Assembly (NCBI RefSeq): GCF_901709675.1 | Contig: NC_051099.1 | Coordinates: forward strand, 5,518,001-5,582,000 | DNA from: Syngnathus acus | Lineage: Eukaryota > Chordata > Actinopteri > Syngnathiformes > Syngnathidae | Reading direction: 5' to 3' | DNA: 64,000 nucleotides | Shown: positions 34,771-48,065 of the stretch, one piece after another | Position numbering within the stretch: the stretch's first letter is position 1 | Layout of the letters: the number at the start of each line of letters is the position of its first letter | Translations under genes and position numbers: made by a program | Notes under the pieces: model-generated | What the model was told of the DNA's origin: nothing | The model's input: the letters and a program-made list of their open reading frames with translations, nothing else | Database searches by the model: none

Positions 34771-37728
34771 ATGGAGCCCACGGACAAGTACTCCCTAAAA
34801 CAAAATGTGCAACTCCTCCAGTATCAGACGGAGAGGTTTAGACAGCTATGGACGAAGGGGAGTGAATGTTTCGAAGAGTTCAAGCATTACTACAACCAGC
34901 TCAATGAAGAGTGGCAAACCCAGTGGCTGACTAGGGAGGAGACCATAGCATCCTCCCTGAGGAACCTGGAGGTGGACTATATCCAATTGTTAGAGGAATA
35001 TACCAAAGTGTACAACAGTAGGGAGGCCAATGAAAGGATTCTACTCCAAACCAATGCTGACTTACACAAGCGTAATTTAGATCTCAAGCAATACCACATG
35101 CAACTTAACCAAGTGTGGCAAAGCCGCTGGATGAAACGGGAAAAAAGCATCGCCTCCCAAGTGCAATATCTGGAAGCGGACAATAGGATACTGGTGATGG
35201 AAAAAGCCGAGCTGTCTCACCGGATGCAGGCCAACGAAAAGATGTTCTTGAAAACCAAGGCCGAATTGTACAAAACCAATTTAGAGCTGGAGAAACTAAA
35301 AGCTTCCAAAGATTCTCTGTCTATGGAAATGTCAGACAAGGAGGTGAGCTGGAACCGAGAGAAAGGCAAACTGCTGAGAGAACGACAAGAGCTTCTTGAC
35401 CAAATCAAGACCTTTGATCACCTGATCCTGCGTGTGGTATGTGTACATGAGTTCTAGGTCAGATTATTATTATATATTTTTGATTAAATCACTAATATTT
35501 GAATAAGGGGGTAGTAAACGTTTTAAATCCACTGTATATTTGAGATTCAACCACCATTGCTCATGTGCCTGATTTTTTACCTTCAGGAAATTGCTGTCAG
35601 AGCGATGGAGGAATGGACAAAGATGAAGCAGGGCGACAACAGAACCGACTCTGAGGACAAAGAGTGCATCAGGCAGTGGGAGGAAGCAAGGCAAGGAGGC
35701 GATGACAAGCTAGAAGGGAGCCACAACACCGAGTACCAGGCCACTTGTGAAGAGGAGCAATATGTGGAGGAAGATGAAGGAGATGGGGAGGCAGCCATGC
35801 AAGAGAGTTATGAGGGCCAAGAGAGTGAAGACAGCGAGGAGGAAGAAGAAAGCGACGAGGACACAGAGAGCGATGAGGACACAGAGAGCGACGAGGAAGA
35901 AGAGAGCGACGAGGAAGAGGAGGGCGACGAGGAGGCAGAGAACAAGGGAGGGCGTGACTGTAAAGGCGACAACGGAGAGTGGGAAGACTGTGACGACAAC
36001 GAGTGGGAAGACTGCGATGCCGACGACGACAAGGTGGACGATGACCGGGAGGAGGAGAAAGAGGACGACGGAGACGAAGGGGACAGAGAATATGATGAAG
36101 AGGATGACCATGAGGAAGGGCAAGAGGATGACCAAGACGAGGAGGAAGAGGATGACCAAGATGACGTGGAAGAGGATGACCAAGATGACGTGGAAGAAGA
36201 TGACCAAATGGACGTAGAAGAGGAAGGCCAAGATGGTGACCGCGAGGAAGGAGATGAAGGTGACCAGGATAAAAACACAGTAGAAGAGGAAGGAAATGAC
36301 TCAAAGGCTGACGTGGAAAATGCTGAGCAGGAGGAAAACCAAGACAAGAAAGACGACAAACCGGCTGAAGAGGAAGGCGGGGAGGGGGCTGCCAAGGAGG
36401 AGGAGCTGCAAGAAAACAAAAGCCAGGTTGGAGAAGAGACTAACAAGGAGGTTGAAGCGACACAAGACGGCCAAAGTATCAGCGAGGGCCCGGAGAAGGA
36501 AGAGAGTCCCAAGGAAGAGAGCGGCGCCACCGAGGAAGAGGCGGCTGAACAGAGCGCTGCTACATTAGGGGCTGAAGAGAGTGCCACGGTGGAAGAGGGG
36601 GAGAAACCAGACACTGGACAAGAGAGCATCACGGAGGTGGTCAGTCAAGAGAGTGCCCAGCCAGTCGAGGAAGAAGGGAGTGGCGCCCAGGAAAAGGAGG
36701 CAGAGGGCAAGGAAGACAGCAAAGAGGGGGAAAAAGAGGGTAAGAAAGACAGTGGAAAGGAAGAGGGGGAGAGTGTCGCTGAGGAGACGACGAAAGGGGA
36801 GCAAGAGCGCGCCCAGGCAGATGAGGGGAGTGTCGCCGAGAAGACACAAGGAGAGGAAAGTGTCACAGAGGCGGGCGAGGAAGATACTGTCAAGGTAGAA
36901 GAGAAGGAGGAGAGCAAAGTGAGTGATGATGCAAAGGCGCAAGAAGCAGGTTCTGCTCAAGACCAAGTGAGCCAGGAAGGGGAGGTGGCGGCGCTGGCGG
37001 TGGTGGCAGCGGCGGCGGTGGCGGCGGCGGACGACATGAGGGAGAGCGCTCAACAGGAGGCACAAGAGAAAGACCAAGACGTGAAGGAGAGCGCTCAACA
37101 GGAGCCGGAAGAGAGTGGCAAGCAGCAAGATAAAGACCAAGCCCAGGTGGCCCAGGAAGACCAAGCCCAGGTGGCCCAGGAAGACCAAGGCCAGAGCTTG
37201 GTGGAGGCCCAAGACAAAGACAGAGGCCCAAAAGACCAGGGCGAGGAAGAAAAGGCCAAGACGGAAGAGGGAAATGATACCGGGGTGGAAGGGAGTGATG
37301 CCAAGGAGGAAGAGAAGAAAGGAGGCGCAAAGGAAGAAAGCCTTACCGAGGAAGTTCAACAGGTCATCTGCCCGCCGCCACCGGAGGAGGAGGCCAGAGA
37401 CGCGCCCAAGGAAGACGTTGCTGCTGACGGCGGCGAAAAAATCTGTGCCGCGGCGCCAGAGGACACAAAGGAACAAGAAGGCTTCGCCATGGAGATGGTG
37501 AAAGAGGGCGAGAGAAGGGAGAGCTATTTTGAACGAATGATTAGCCGCCTCACCAAGAAAGACAAAGAGGAGAGGCGAGAGCGGGTCCGGCGGGAGGTGG
37601 AGCGCATAGAACAGGAGAAGAGGGAACGTCTCCGCAAGGAAGATGAGAAGAAAGAAGAGAAGAGGAGGAGAAAGGAAAACAGGAAAGAAGAGGAGGCCAG
37701 AGAGAGGGAGGACAGGAGATCCAAATAA
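34771..37728 (+). CDS. Coiled-coil and glutamate-rich acidic protein, unassigned family
   Basis: Two exons, 34771-35436 and 35587-37728, join in phase 0 (GTATG donor, TTCAG acceptor) to encode 935 aa. Exon 1 (1-222) is helical coiled coil with two tandem 68-residue units at about 42-109 and 110-177, each carrying QLNxxWQxxW, RExxIAS and LExD. Exon 2 opens EIAVRAMEEW, then turns strongly acidic (about 260-420: repeated SDEDTE, EEDDQDDV). Glu/Lys/Gln/Ser low-complexity sequence follows, with tandem QAQVAQED, an Ala-rich patch (AAAAVAAADD) and a Pro cluster. The end is a basic amphipathic helix rich in EERRERVRREVERIEQ-type sequence. AATAAA lies at 38035-38040. I recognise no family. The tail recalls neurofilament or RPGR-ORF15 composition, but composition is not homology. 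It could be a cytoskeletal or cilium-associated scaffold; that is inference only. Confidence 0.82.
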
Positions 37729-37818
37729 GAGACAGAGATGACAAGCTTTCCACTCCGATGAGGTAGACGCTGCCGTTCTGTGCCTGGATTTGATGAAAGT
37801 TGGAGTCTTCTTTTTTTT

Positions 37819-37834
37819 GGGGGGGGGGGGGGGG
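37819..37834 (+). repeat. 16-base G run in the 3' UTR of the acidic gene
   Basis: An uninterrupted G16, about 90 bases after the stop codon and preceded by a T8 run. Confidence 0.9.
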
Positions 37835-38034
37835 TCGAGGGCAATCACTTTCCAATCTGCCCAGAGGAGAAAAAGAAATCAAATTTGACAACGAGGTAAT
37901 GAACCCGTGAAGCCATTATCTTAGATAACCCCTTTCAAAGATACTGATGGAAATTCTATTCAACATAGCTGGCTGATTTCTCCATTTGCGAGCTGCGATG
38001 CTGGCTTGAGTAACCCTTTCCATCACCTTCAGCT

Positions 38035-38040
38035 AATAAA
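38035..38040 (+). terminator. Poly(A) signal of the acidic coiled-coil gene
   Basis: AATAAA lies about 310 bases after the stop codon, with T-rich sequence 30-45 bases downstream (gttgttttttttatc). Confidence 0.65.
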
Positions 38041-40108
38041 GTCAGATTCACCTCATCCGGATAGACAAAGTTGTTTTTTTTATCATCCGTGGCTCCACCT
38101 CCAATCAACTAAGGCATCCCACCTGGCTCTTAACTCTGACACCTTGACTTCACAGTCTACATGATACCACTTTACGTCAACAACTCCGTCAAACACCAAA
38201 ACATTTCCAGATCTTGCAGACCACTTGCTGACTTTATTGTCGAGACACCGGAGAGGCTCGAGTAGGCCCAGAACTCCCACTCACCCTCCTGAAATCCACA
38301 ACGCTGCGTCTCTTAACATCAGCAATCTTGTTAGGCATCACTGTTATGGATTGTCCACGAACATCACTCAATGCTACCTCATGAAAAGTGATTATTCTGA
38401 ATATATCAAAAAACAAAAACAAAGGCCACATTGCTCAAACAGGTTGAAAAGGAGCAAACGTACTTACTACTACTTATACTTATTTTGTTCGGAACGTACT
38501 TGGTCCTTGAAAATACACGGAAATGGCCCGTGGCACTAAAACATTTGGAGACTGCTGCGTTTATTTAAAAATGTCCAAATAAATGTGTGCATTGTTGGAA
38601 CTCACCACTCACCGATGACGAGTTAGCGGTTAGCGGTGGTCGCTCACAGAGGACAAATACGAACCTTACTGTCGGTGTCAGCTTAAGATCTTTGGATTGT
38701 AGTCAGGAAGAGCACATTCTCTCATGTGATCATTTGACCGGAAAAGGGAGAAAGCGGCAGCGAATGTGATGTTTGCTAAAAACCCTTGTTCTCTCATCAT
38801 GTGGCCACTGGATCTGTTTGAACCTGAAATTAACCATCATCGCCTGGGGCTTGGAACACATCAATTTTGAAAGTTTGAAATGTGAAGCCCATGTGATATT
38901 TATCAGCGCGTCGGCCTTTATTTGTTGCGCGCCTCCTTGTGTATTCATGACATGAATAATGCTGCGAATGCTAATCAGATGGTAGAGCTGAGAGCGGTCC
39001 CAAAGCAAAGCATCCATCCCCCTGGAAAAGCAATCATCCTTCTTAGCGCCAACCGAGCGGCCCCCTAGACAAGATTGCACTTGAGGAGTGCGCCCTCTCC
39101 ATTTTGCATAGTGCCGGACGAACCACGGGCACTGATTAGAAGCATCCTCCCCGCTGATAGAAGCTTTGTGCCTTGATTTTAATGAACTGCTTCACATTAG
39201 CCAGGAACTTCTCGGCACACTTGCCTCTACTTGCCCTCTTGCAGTGAGGATGGAAGAAAAAAAAAACAGGCCAAACTCCCGTGGGGGATAAAAATTAATA
39301 AATCAACGGTCATAGCTGTAAACAGCCGGCCAGGCCGGGCCGGGCCAGGCACACTCTTGAGCCAAGACAAAAATATTGACAAGGTGTCTGCGAGCCATCA
39401 TATTATCTCGCCCGGGGTCGCTGCCGGCAAAATAGCCAACGCTGGAGGCAGGCGGTGGCGTGGAGGGGCAAAGATGCCAATGTTTGCACAACTCCACCAT
39501 TGTGGACTGATGTGCCATCATCCGCTCACCACCATAACTTGGCTAACGCTGTTAGCGCGATAATGATCGATTCACATTATGAAATCAGCATGGCGCCAAC
39601 AGCCACACACTAGTTGCTCTGAAATGGCCAAAAACACAACGCTGAAAAGGTGTCCTTGGATCCGAACAAGGCAACTCGTAAAATTGGCAAAAATGCTTGG
39701 CGGGCCTTATTTTAAGCCGTCTTGGTATGTCCTCCTTGCCAGTAGATGGCGCTACATTTTGACACGATAGCAAATTATTTTTTACAAATTGACATCCTTG
39801 TGTTAAATATATTTTCTTTTAACGTATTAACACTGTCGGAAAGCGAATAACCCACATTTGGGGGTGAACGCACGTACATCATTGGAGAATGCATCCACCA
39901 AGAATTCAAAGCGACGCCGAGGATATCGAGACGATGGATCTTGATAAATGCTGGCGCCCCAAAATGTCACATGGCGACCAAATACGCCTGATGACAAGCG
40001 CAGATAAGTCAACCGCGTGAATGCAGCAGCGGCGGCATAAATCAAAGCACATTAATGTCTAAGTGACAGTCACATCAGCCCACCCCCGAGTGACACTCAC
40101 TCATATAC

Positions 40109-40148
40109 GCATAATAATGCATAATAATGCATAATAATGCATAATAAT
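40109..40148. repeat. Four perfect copies of a 10-bp tandem repeat
   Basis: The unit gcataataat is repeated exactly four times, followed by a partial unit. Confidence 0.95.
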
Positions 40149-41114
40149 GATATGCAACACCACAAGTAAATGAATCAACTTAGCAGCTGTCATTTAAGGT
40201 GAAGAAATGAGACGTTTACACCAAATACTAAAGGGGCATCAGACCTAGCTTATATTTAGTGTTTGAGTACCTGAGGCCCAAGTCTGGATGAAGCTGGGCC
40301 TCACTATTCCACACGGAAGAACGTACACATATTTTTTTCGCCCATTCATGCTTTCGGACGAGGTCCCCGGTGTGAAGGTTTCGTGGCACTCCTGGACAAA
40401 AAAACAAAAAGTGAATTTGCACCTTGTCAAAATAGAAGATAATTGAACCCCCAGGATTTTTTTTGCTTCTGCCTTTCTGGGTCTGGCTGAGCTCAAATGT
40501 TTAGTTGTAAACAAACAAACAAAAAAAAAAGAGTCCTGGAATACGGTTGTATTTTTCAGTAAGGTTTCCTAGCATTGGACGACCTAAAAATGGCAGCATC
40601 TTGAAAAGAAAAAATGGACAAAAATGAAGCCCTCGGAAAAAATGCTTCCAACATTTCATTTAATTGGTGAGCATTAATTAAGAATCACAAATGATTCCAA
40701 ATCTAAAGAGCAATTTGGGAGTAGTTTTCCTACAGTAGTTGTATTTTTGTCCACCGTTAAAAGAAAGTAAAAGTGGCGCCAGGTCATTGGGCTAAGAGTA
40801 GTACGATAAACGCTAACATAGCAGCCGGGCCAAAGGGACACTTTCAGTTCAGAGCTTCTCTCTGCCTTATTGCTCTTGATGTCTTTCAGAGGCTCGCCTG
40901 CCTTCAGTCCCAGCGCTGCACCGTGCTTCCTATCACTGCGGCACAGTTGCGGCTGCTTGCTGCTGCTGTATCAAAAAAAAAAAAAAAAGCAGAAAAAAAA
41001 ACCAAGACCACAATAAACCAAACAGCCAGCCAAATAGGACAGTCTCAAATAATGTCGCTGAGCAAGGTACAGCGGCGCATCACTGGCCAAAGGAGATAAA
41101 CACAGTTTTTTGTA

Positions 41115-41340
41115 TCCTACCCAACATGGGCAAAAGTATTGGGACACAGGGCTACCAGAAACTGGAAGAAATTTGGCAGCAAAAAAACAGCCCCAGGCAT
41201 TCTTGGAAGGCATTTCCAAAATGGAGCTATGTTGGCTTAGCGCCGTTTCGGTTCTTGCTCATCCCAAAGGTGTCTGATGGAGCACTTCTTAGCTGGACTC
41301 ATCCAAGCGTGTCTTTGCTTTGTTCACTTGGCGTAGAAAA
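41115..41340 (-). mobile_element. Internally deleted Tc1/mariner-like transposon relic
   Basis: The left part has gggcaaaagtattgggacac, matching the common fish Tc1-like end. The right part has catcccaaaggtgt, then ggactcatccaagcgtgtct and ctttgttcact, which match pieces of the antisense strand of Tc1-like transposase genes around the PNPIEHLWDE motif, with gaps between the pieces. No frame survives. This rests on recalled family sequence. Confidence 0.55.
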
Positions 41341-42364
41341 AAAAAAAAGAAACGGACTATACGTGTGTGTATATATATTGGAAAGTTCCGTGGTGACAAT
41401 TTGAGGCCATTAAAGTGAGAGTCTTTCAGGGACTGACTGCATTTTTTAACCTTGAAGTGAAAACATCCAAATAAGCAAGCCTACTGAGGAAAAATAAGAT
41501 ATCTCAGGAGAGCCTTCATATTTTTTATTTTTTTTTGTTAAAGCAAGTGAAGCAGAAATGCCCTCCAGGTCAAAAGGTGAGAGGCCAGGCTTTATCTGAA
41601 GGTGTTGGAATATTTTTCCTCCTTGGCATATCACACGTTACATTCAGCGCATTGAAATTGGAGGCCAGCCGAGGTGGCGTGGAGATCCCAAAAATGCGGG
41701 CGCGAGGTGAACGCAGGTGCCAGGCGTGTGTGATGAGAAAAACATTGGCGTGATGGAAAGGTGTATCTTATTCAGGAGTGACCGTGGACACTTGGCTTCT
41801 AAACAAGTTATCTGAGGTGCTTTCAAAAAAGGCTCCAATTGCGGTTCAAGGGCTGTTTTCTCATGTGTGCCATCCAAAACAAGAGTGAAATTCAAATCAA
41901 AGTTTGACGAGCCGAGCCGTCCGTATAATGTCCTCTGATGCCATTCCTCCATTACTCTTTCTAAGATTTGACTCTAAAGCGAGACCTTCCTTTTCACATC
42001 AGTGCACCCATCAGTCGTCATCTTTCCAAATCGCTACGTTTGGTCATAAAAGGACACGACGTTTCGGGTTGTTTTGCTTGCAGAAAATATCCTTTCATAT
42101 ATATTAAAAATATTAAGGCTATTCTTTTGTTTGGACAGGGAAGCTGTGTTTATTTACGCTTCGCTAGTCACCAAATTACTGATTCACAATTTTGTGGGTG
42201 GAACACAAAATGTCAGAAATTTACGAACCCCCCCATCTTTTTGTGCTATGTTTCAAAACACCAGGATGCCCCCAATCAAGCAAATAATTGCCATTTGACA
42301 ACTTGAAGCTTCTTCTTGGAAGAATTGTTCAATATCTGCCAAACTGCTGATTTCGGTTGAGGGT

Positions 42365-42455
42365 CAGTGGCGTAGCTATAGGGGGGTGGCCCATGGGCAC
42401 TACCCCCCCGCCCCAGAAATATTGGCCCATCCAACCCATTTTGAAGGGGCGATAC
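42365..42455 (+). repeat. End-piece of the GC-ended non-autonomous repeat family
   Basis: It begins CAGTGGCGTAGCTATAGGGG, then a G-run and a C-run that can pair, as in the terminal block of the copy at 12404-12585. The AT-rich body of the family is not obvious, so this may be a solo end or a related element. Confidence 0.5.
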
Positions 42456-45400
42456 TGTCTCACGATCAATGCAGAGTATAGTTTTCATTACCATGGCAAC
42501 CGCTGACAGAGGAACTTGTTGAGCCTCCCTCAGAGCCCAAAAAAAACAAAACTATCAAATGCAAATAAAGTTTTGGATAAATCGGAGTGTGATGGGGATG
42601 AATGGACCTGGATGCTCTTTCTCTGTCCCCAATCTCTTTTCATTTACCGCCGGCGGTTGGAGGATATGCTGCTCATCATTAATCAGCAAGACAAATGAAT
42701 TCCCGCCAGTGTGGCGCAAGAGGAAGCCAGAGAAGAAGGAGAAAGGGAGGGGGCGGGGCCTATAAATCAAACCCGCTTTGATTAATTCACCTTGCTATAT
42801 AGAGGACGTGGCAAATAGGATCAATCAGTTTGAGATTTGGGATTCTTACCTCGTTGTCGCCCGGCTGCCGCTAACTTCGTCTGCAAAATGGCCATGAAAG
42901 CGCAAGCAGCATATCCAAGAGATCAAAAGTAAAAAAAAAAATCAATTAAGACCATGTTTCAATAGTGGTGAAATAAATGTAGAAAATATTAAATTCAGTT
43001 TTCTCATAACACTAACTATGGACAAAGTGAGAAAACAAGGAACGTTCCGTGAAGATTTGATGCACCAAGCAAGCAAGCAAACAAACAAATGAATGTTAGC
43101 TTTGCATAAATGTAAATGACCACTGGAGGAATTAATAGAAACTATGAGAATGAATATCAAAAGGCTGCATCTACATAGTGGAAGCACATCAAATATGGAT
43201 TTGTGCATTAAGCATCCTTGTGTGGTTCAACTAAAGGCCGCTCATTAATCTTGGTCCGGCCTGACTGACACCGCACATTTGCCCTTTTAAATAGAAATGA
43301 GCTTTTAAAGAAGGATTTGGTGCATGTTTTGTTTAGTTTAACTTGAAACCACTTTGCCTATGTGGGAGAGAAAATGTTTTTATTATGACAATGGGGGCAG
43401 CGCTCGAGTAGAGACAGCCAGAGAGCCATAGTCCTTTTCTACAAAACCGGTCGAGAGACCCAGCTGCTTTTTAGACTGAAGATTACGTTTGACCCGAGTC
43501 GGAGCGAGGCCACGGTGTGAAGTTTGGCCTTGAGGCTGCTCCTCCTTTTGTGCCCTGCAGCTGAAAATGTGCCCTGTTATCGTTGTGCTCAGCGAGCACA
43601 TCACAAGGTCTTCCCGGAGGCTAAAACCTGGAGAAAGTTCCATTCCCCCGGATTCCCGGCGGACTCCGGGGGTCATCGCGTTGATCGCCGGCCGGGCGCA
43701 TAGATACTCCACTCACAGGCTTAGGGTGGATAAAACGTGGCGAGGCCTCCAATGTCGCCCGGCAAAGCCGCTTGAAGATTTACCATTCCTTCGCTGACCA
43801 TGGCCCTTCGGTTGTATTTAGCCGACGCGGCCGCTAGCTATTGCTTATACGACTGACAGTCACCGCCGTCGGGGCCCAATCAAACGTCAGATTGCATAGC
43901 AAAAATGAGGAGCGTAATTGCGGTGACCCTCGTTGCCGTAACGAGGCTCCATACGACGTGTCTGCCCTTTCCCAATCAATAAATCACGCCGGGTGCTGGC
44001 GGGGCGACGACCTCTGGCGCCGCTGCTAAATTGCTCGTACTTAAACGGAGCGTCGGTGCAAACAAGGACGATTCCTCCATGTTTCATCAGGGGCCAAAAT
44101 AAATAATTGGCGGCTGTTGAAAATATAACGAGAGAAGTAGCGAGAAGTCATCCGAAATGATGTCCTTGCTGACCTTTCTTAAAATTGGCGCCAGTCACCA
44201 ATAAGGTGATGCCGACGATCCAGATGCAATTAAAGTGCAGCGAATGGAATTTCTATGCAAGTTGTTGGAGGATATTGAGTAATGGCTCTTTAAAAGAGCA
44301 ACTGGCGTGCGCATTAAACATGCACTCACAAGTTCATTTTCAATGACTGATAGCCGGCCAGCCGGCCGGTCTCACTTTCTAATCAATAGCAGTATCACCT
44401 TTACTTATTTAAGATGTTGGCTCATTACGCTACGCCACGGGCGCTACGAGGAGAGCTCGAGGTGAAAATGTAATTAAAAAGATAATATCTTCCTCCGCGC
44501 CACACGTCAGCGGAATACATAATATAAGCGCCACGGACATTAAATGAGAACGGAGGGATACATTTTTAGAAGAGCTAAAATTCGCTTCTCATCATTATTG
44601 ACTGAGCTCTAATCAATAAGCGGTCTGGCTGGATTTTTGTTTAGGTGAACAGTTCACCATCTTCACCAAGAAATCCATTTCCAGAGAGGAAAGTTTTGAA
44701 GAGAATTTGGCCAATTTTAATTTTAACTTGAGTTTTTCACTCCAAAAATGAAACGCATGTATCTCTGAATTTTTTGTTATATTGTCATCCAAAATTTCAA
44801 ATGTATCAATTTTTGTCACGTTTTTCACATTATAGAAAATAAAAAAAAGTCTTAAAAAGAAAAAAATAGACCAAATTTTCTCACCAAAAATTCAAAACAT
44901 ACATCATCATTATCCAAACTCGCTGTTTTTTGAGATATATTCTTCATTTTTGGCTTTGAAAAAGTAAAACTAAATTTAAATTTGCCTTCTATCATCATTC
45001 AAAAATGTAAGAAAATAACAATGTCGGTTATTTTGGACATTGATATCATTTCTTTTTTATTAAGACAAGAACTCTTCATTGTTTTTTTTCTCTGTAAAAA
45101 TGTCTATTTATGAACCAATACAAAATGTGTATGGGAATGTGGCTCTCCTCTCCTCCTTTAAAACACATGAACACTTCCCAGGAACAGCTGAGAGACCAAA
45201 AAAAACAAAAAAATCCAAAGAACAAAACAAAAACAAACAATGAGCGGTGACACAAATCCAAACAATTGTTTTTTTCTTTTCTTTTTGGGAGCTTCCAAAG
45301 GCGGCGGTCGGTCGGTCAGTGTGTTTGAGGTGGACAGTTAATACGACGAAAACTTTTCCCATCCCTGTACACTTGATGTCAACACAAAAGCAGTACTTGC

Positions 45401-48065
45401 ACAACTTTTACAGTGCACCAAATATTAATCAAGAAAAATACAGAAAGCATGTACAACACAGATGCTAAATAGCTCACCAATTTGCCGTCAATTTCCATGT
45501 TGGACGTTTTTGTTTTGATGTCATTTAAGTTATGAAGTCACACATGAACCTGAGGGCAGTATTTAAAAAAAATGTACTAAAAAATTACATTCTCAACACA
45601 ATTCTTTTTAACTTGAATGGACATTTAGTAGAAAATACACTTCACATACAACCGAATCCTTAAATTTAAAACCCATTTATTTTCACAGAGCTATACGGAA
45701 TGACTTGTAGGCCATTAAAAAAAAAAAGAAAAAAGAAAAAAAGCAATAGGACAAAAAAGATGGTGTTCATCTTGAATTTATCTGAAAAATGAAAAGCATG
45801 TAGTTTTGAATTTTGGGAGTGAATGCCCATTAAAAATTTTGGTCAATCCGATCAATTTTTTTGTATCTGAAAAATTAATCATAAAACAGATTTACAACTC
45901 TTTTAAAAAAAATATTGAATAAATTTGAGATTAAATACATTTTTTTAATTTTTTTTATAAATTAGTTCCCAAATTCATACTTGCTGACCATTTGACCAAT
46001 TTCTTTGCAACTGGATAACTCAATATACTTTGGATTCATTGTGAACAATAATTTTCAATATATTTCATGGGCAAATCTGAAAACAATTTTGATGTGTAAT
46101 AACTCAGCAACCTTGGTTAGGTGAAAAATGTCATCCCTTTTTATCATTTATTGGGAAATATAGATTGAAGTCTCATTCAAAAAAATCAAACCTGCTTCTC
46201 CGTGATTCTCAAAAAGGAACATTAAAAACACTAATAATAATAATAATAAGTTGACCATAAAACATCAAAGTTCAAATTTGAACCCTTTCCTGTTCCCGAC
46301 CCAACCGCATAAACGACAAACAGTGTCATGGACATATACAGTGTATTCACGCCAAACTGAATCAAAACGGAAGGGACTTGGATCTTATCTGCAATGCACG
46401 TTCTAGTAAAAACATCAAGTGGGGGTGGGGGGGTGGATGCCCCAAACTCTTTCCTACGTTGAGACTGTTTTGTTTTTCTTCGTGCATGATGATATTAAAG
46501 CTATCGTATGTAATGAGGAATTTTACCTTGTCAAACGTGCCAGGAAAGTATCGACAGTGTCCACAAAGTCAGTAAGAAGACTTTCTGAAGGGACGTTAAC
46601 GACAACATAATTTTTCAGCGATGCCAAAGCGAACCATCCGAAAAAGACCCGGGGTTATTTGTTGATGCTAATGTTGGCTCGTCATTTCTTGACCAAATAA
46701 GAGCAGATGTTGAACGTTAAGACCAAAATGTCACCGCTGTCCAATGCAAAGCAACATTTTTTTCATCGGAAAACACAAATTAAGTTGTCAGACTAGAACA
46801 AAAGCTGGACAAAGGTTTTGGCGGCGACTCTTGCCAATTTTTCTGATTTCACGTTAATATTGCTTCTATATTGTAACGAACACTCAAATGTACAGTGTCA
46901 AAATTCGGAAACAAAAAATGCTTGCGTTAATTGTTGAATTTCCGAAGAACTGAGATTTTGTTGAAGGGTCACGAATATTGCCCCAATGTATTTTTTGTTT
47001 TTCTCTGACCTAAAGAAATTTACGGTCGTTTTCAGCGTACTTTAGTGTATTAACTTTGTAAAATTACAATTTGTTTCAAAATAGAAAAAAACATTGTTGT
47101 GATTGCGAAATGTTATGAAATAATGTACATTTAATCAGCCATGATGGCAAATTGGTTGAATAGTAATGGAATGTTTGGAATGGAATGGGAGCGATGTCGT
47201 TAGGCATGCTGCTTTCTGTGTGAACACATTGACAAACAAACGACAACGTTCGATTGGACCTTGGGTCCGACCTCAAGATGCTAGCGCCATCATGCAAAAA
47301 TCCCACTCGCGCAACTCAACGTCAGCCGGAAACATTCTGACATTCCTCTGCGTTTCCCTGGCCGCCACTGACAATACAAACTTTTAGTTTCGCTTTGGCA
47401 GGTGACATAAAAAAAAAAGCAACAGAGCGAGAAGAAATCCAGCCAACACATTCATGCAAGTGGAAACTCAATTTAAGCCAAAAAAAAAAAAAAAGCACAC
47501 TAGCAATGGGGAGCATAGAAAAATAAAAAAGTCGTTAGTGTCCCGGAGAGTTTACCTTCCACCGGCATTATGACAATTAGTGTCAAGAACAAATATTTCC
47601 AAATAAAGATTTAATGTAGCGCTTTTGTACAAACTATACAAATTGGTGGACCTCGCCGTTTCCGAAGACAAATTTGAAATGTTTGATTAAATCCAAGTCT
47701 GGACAGATTGCAAATCGTTTTGGTCAGCATGTGCAAAATGGGCTGGAGTTCATTCTACATGAAAACAACAGCAAATATTTCAAATTTTCCTACAATGCCA
47801 GTGGGAAAACAGGAATTTCGTTGCGTGTCGCCATCGGGACTCAATTAGAAGTCGCGAGGAAAAAGCAGGGGGTGGGGGGGTGGATGAAAATAACAGTGCA
47901 GAATATGCAATCATCATAATGACATGGTGGGCATTGTGCGGCCGGCGGAGGTTACCAAGCATGAGTTTCTTCAAAAACAACAAAAGAGATTGTTTTTTTG
48001 CTGTCTTTTTTTTGATTATACTCTGACGGTGGTTGGTCATTTTTGACAGGGAGTGCGAAGGTTGA

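Larger units (their letters stand above)
38041..44600. other. Intergenic DNA without recognised genes
   Basis: I find no gene. The interval has a four-copy 10-bp tandem repeat, a Tc1-like relic, an end-piece of the GC-ended repeat family, a CTCF-like motif at 39739-39754 and, at 43240-44600, mixed-composition stretches with TAATTA-type sites that could be conserved non-coding DNA. Confidence 0.45.

Noticed and set aside
35808-36632. 274-aa Ser-rich antisense open frame
   Set aside because: Same cause: the reverse complement of GAGGAA-type codons reads as Ser codons. No independent support.
36565-37848. 427-aa open frame on the minus strand antisense to the acidic gene
   Set aside because: It is a Leu/Phe/Ser-rich shadow produced by GAR/GAG-rich codons on the plus strand. 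It has no splice or start context, and the plus-strand frame has the exon structure.
40109-40148. CRISPR-like array
   Set aside because: Units are 10 bp and contiguous with no spacers, and the genome is eukaryotic; it is a simple tandem repeat.
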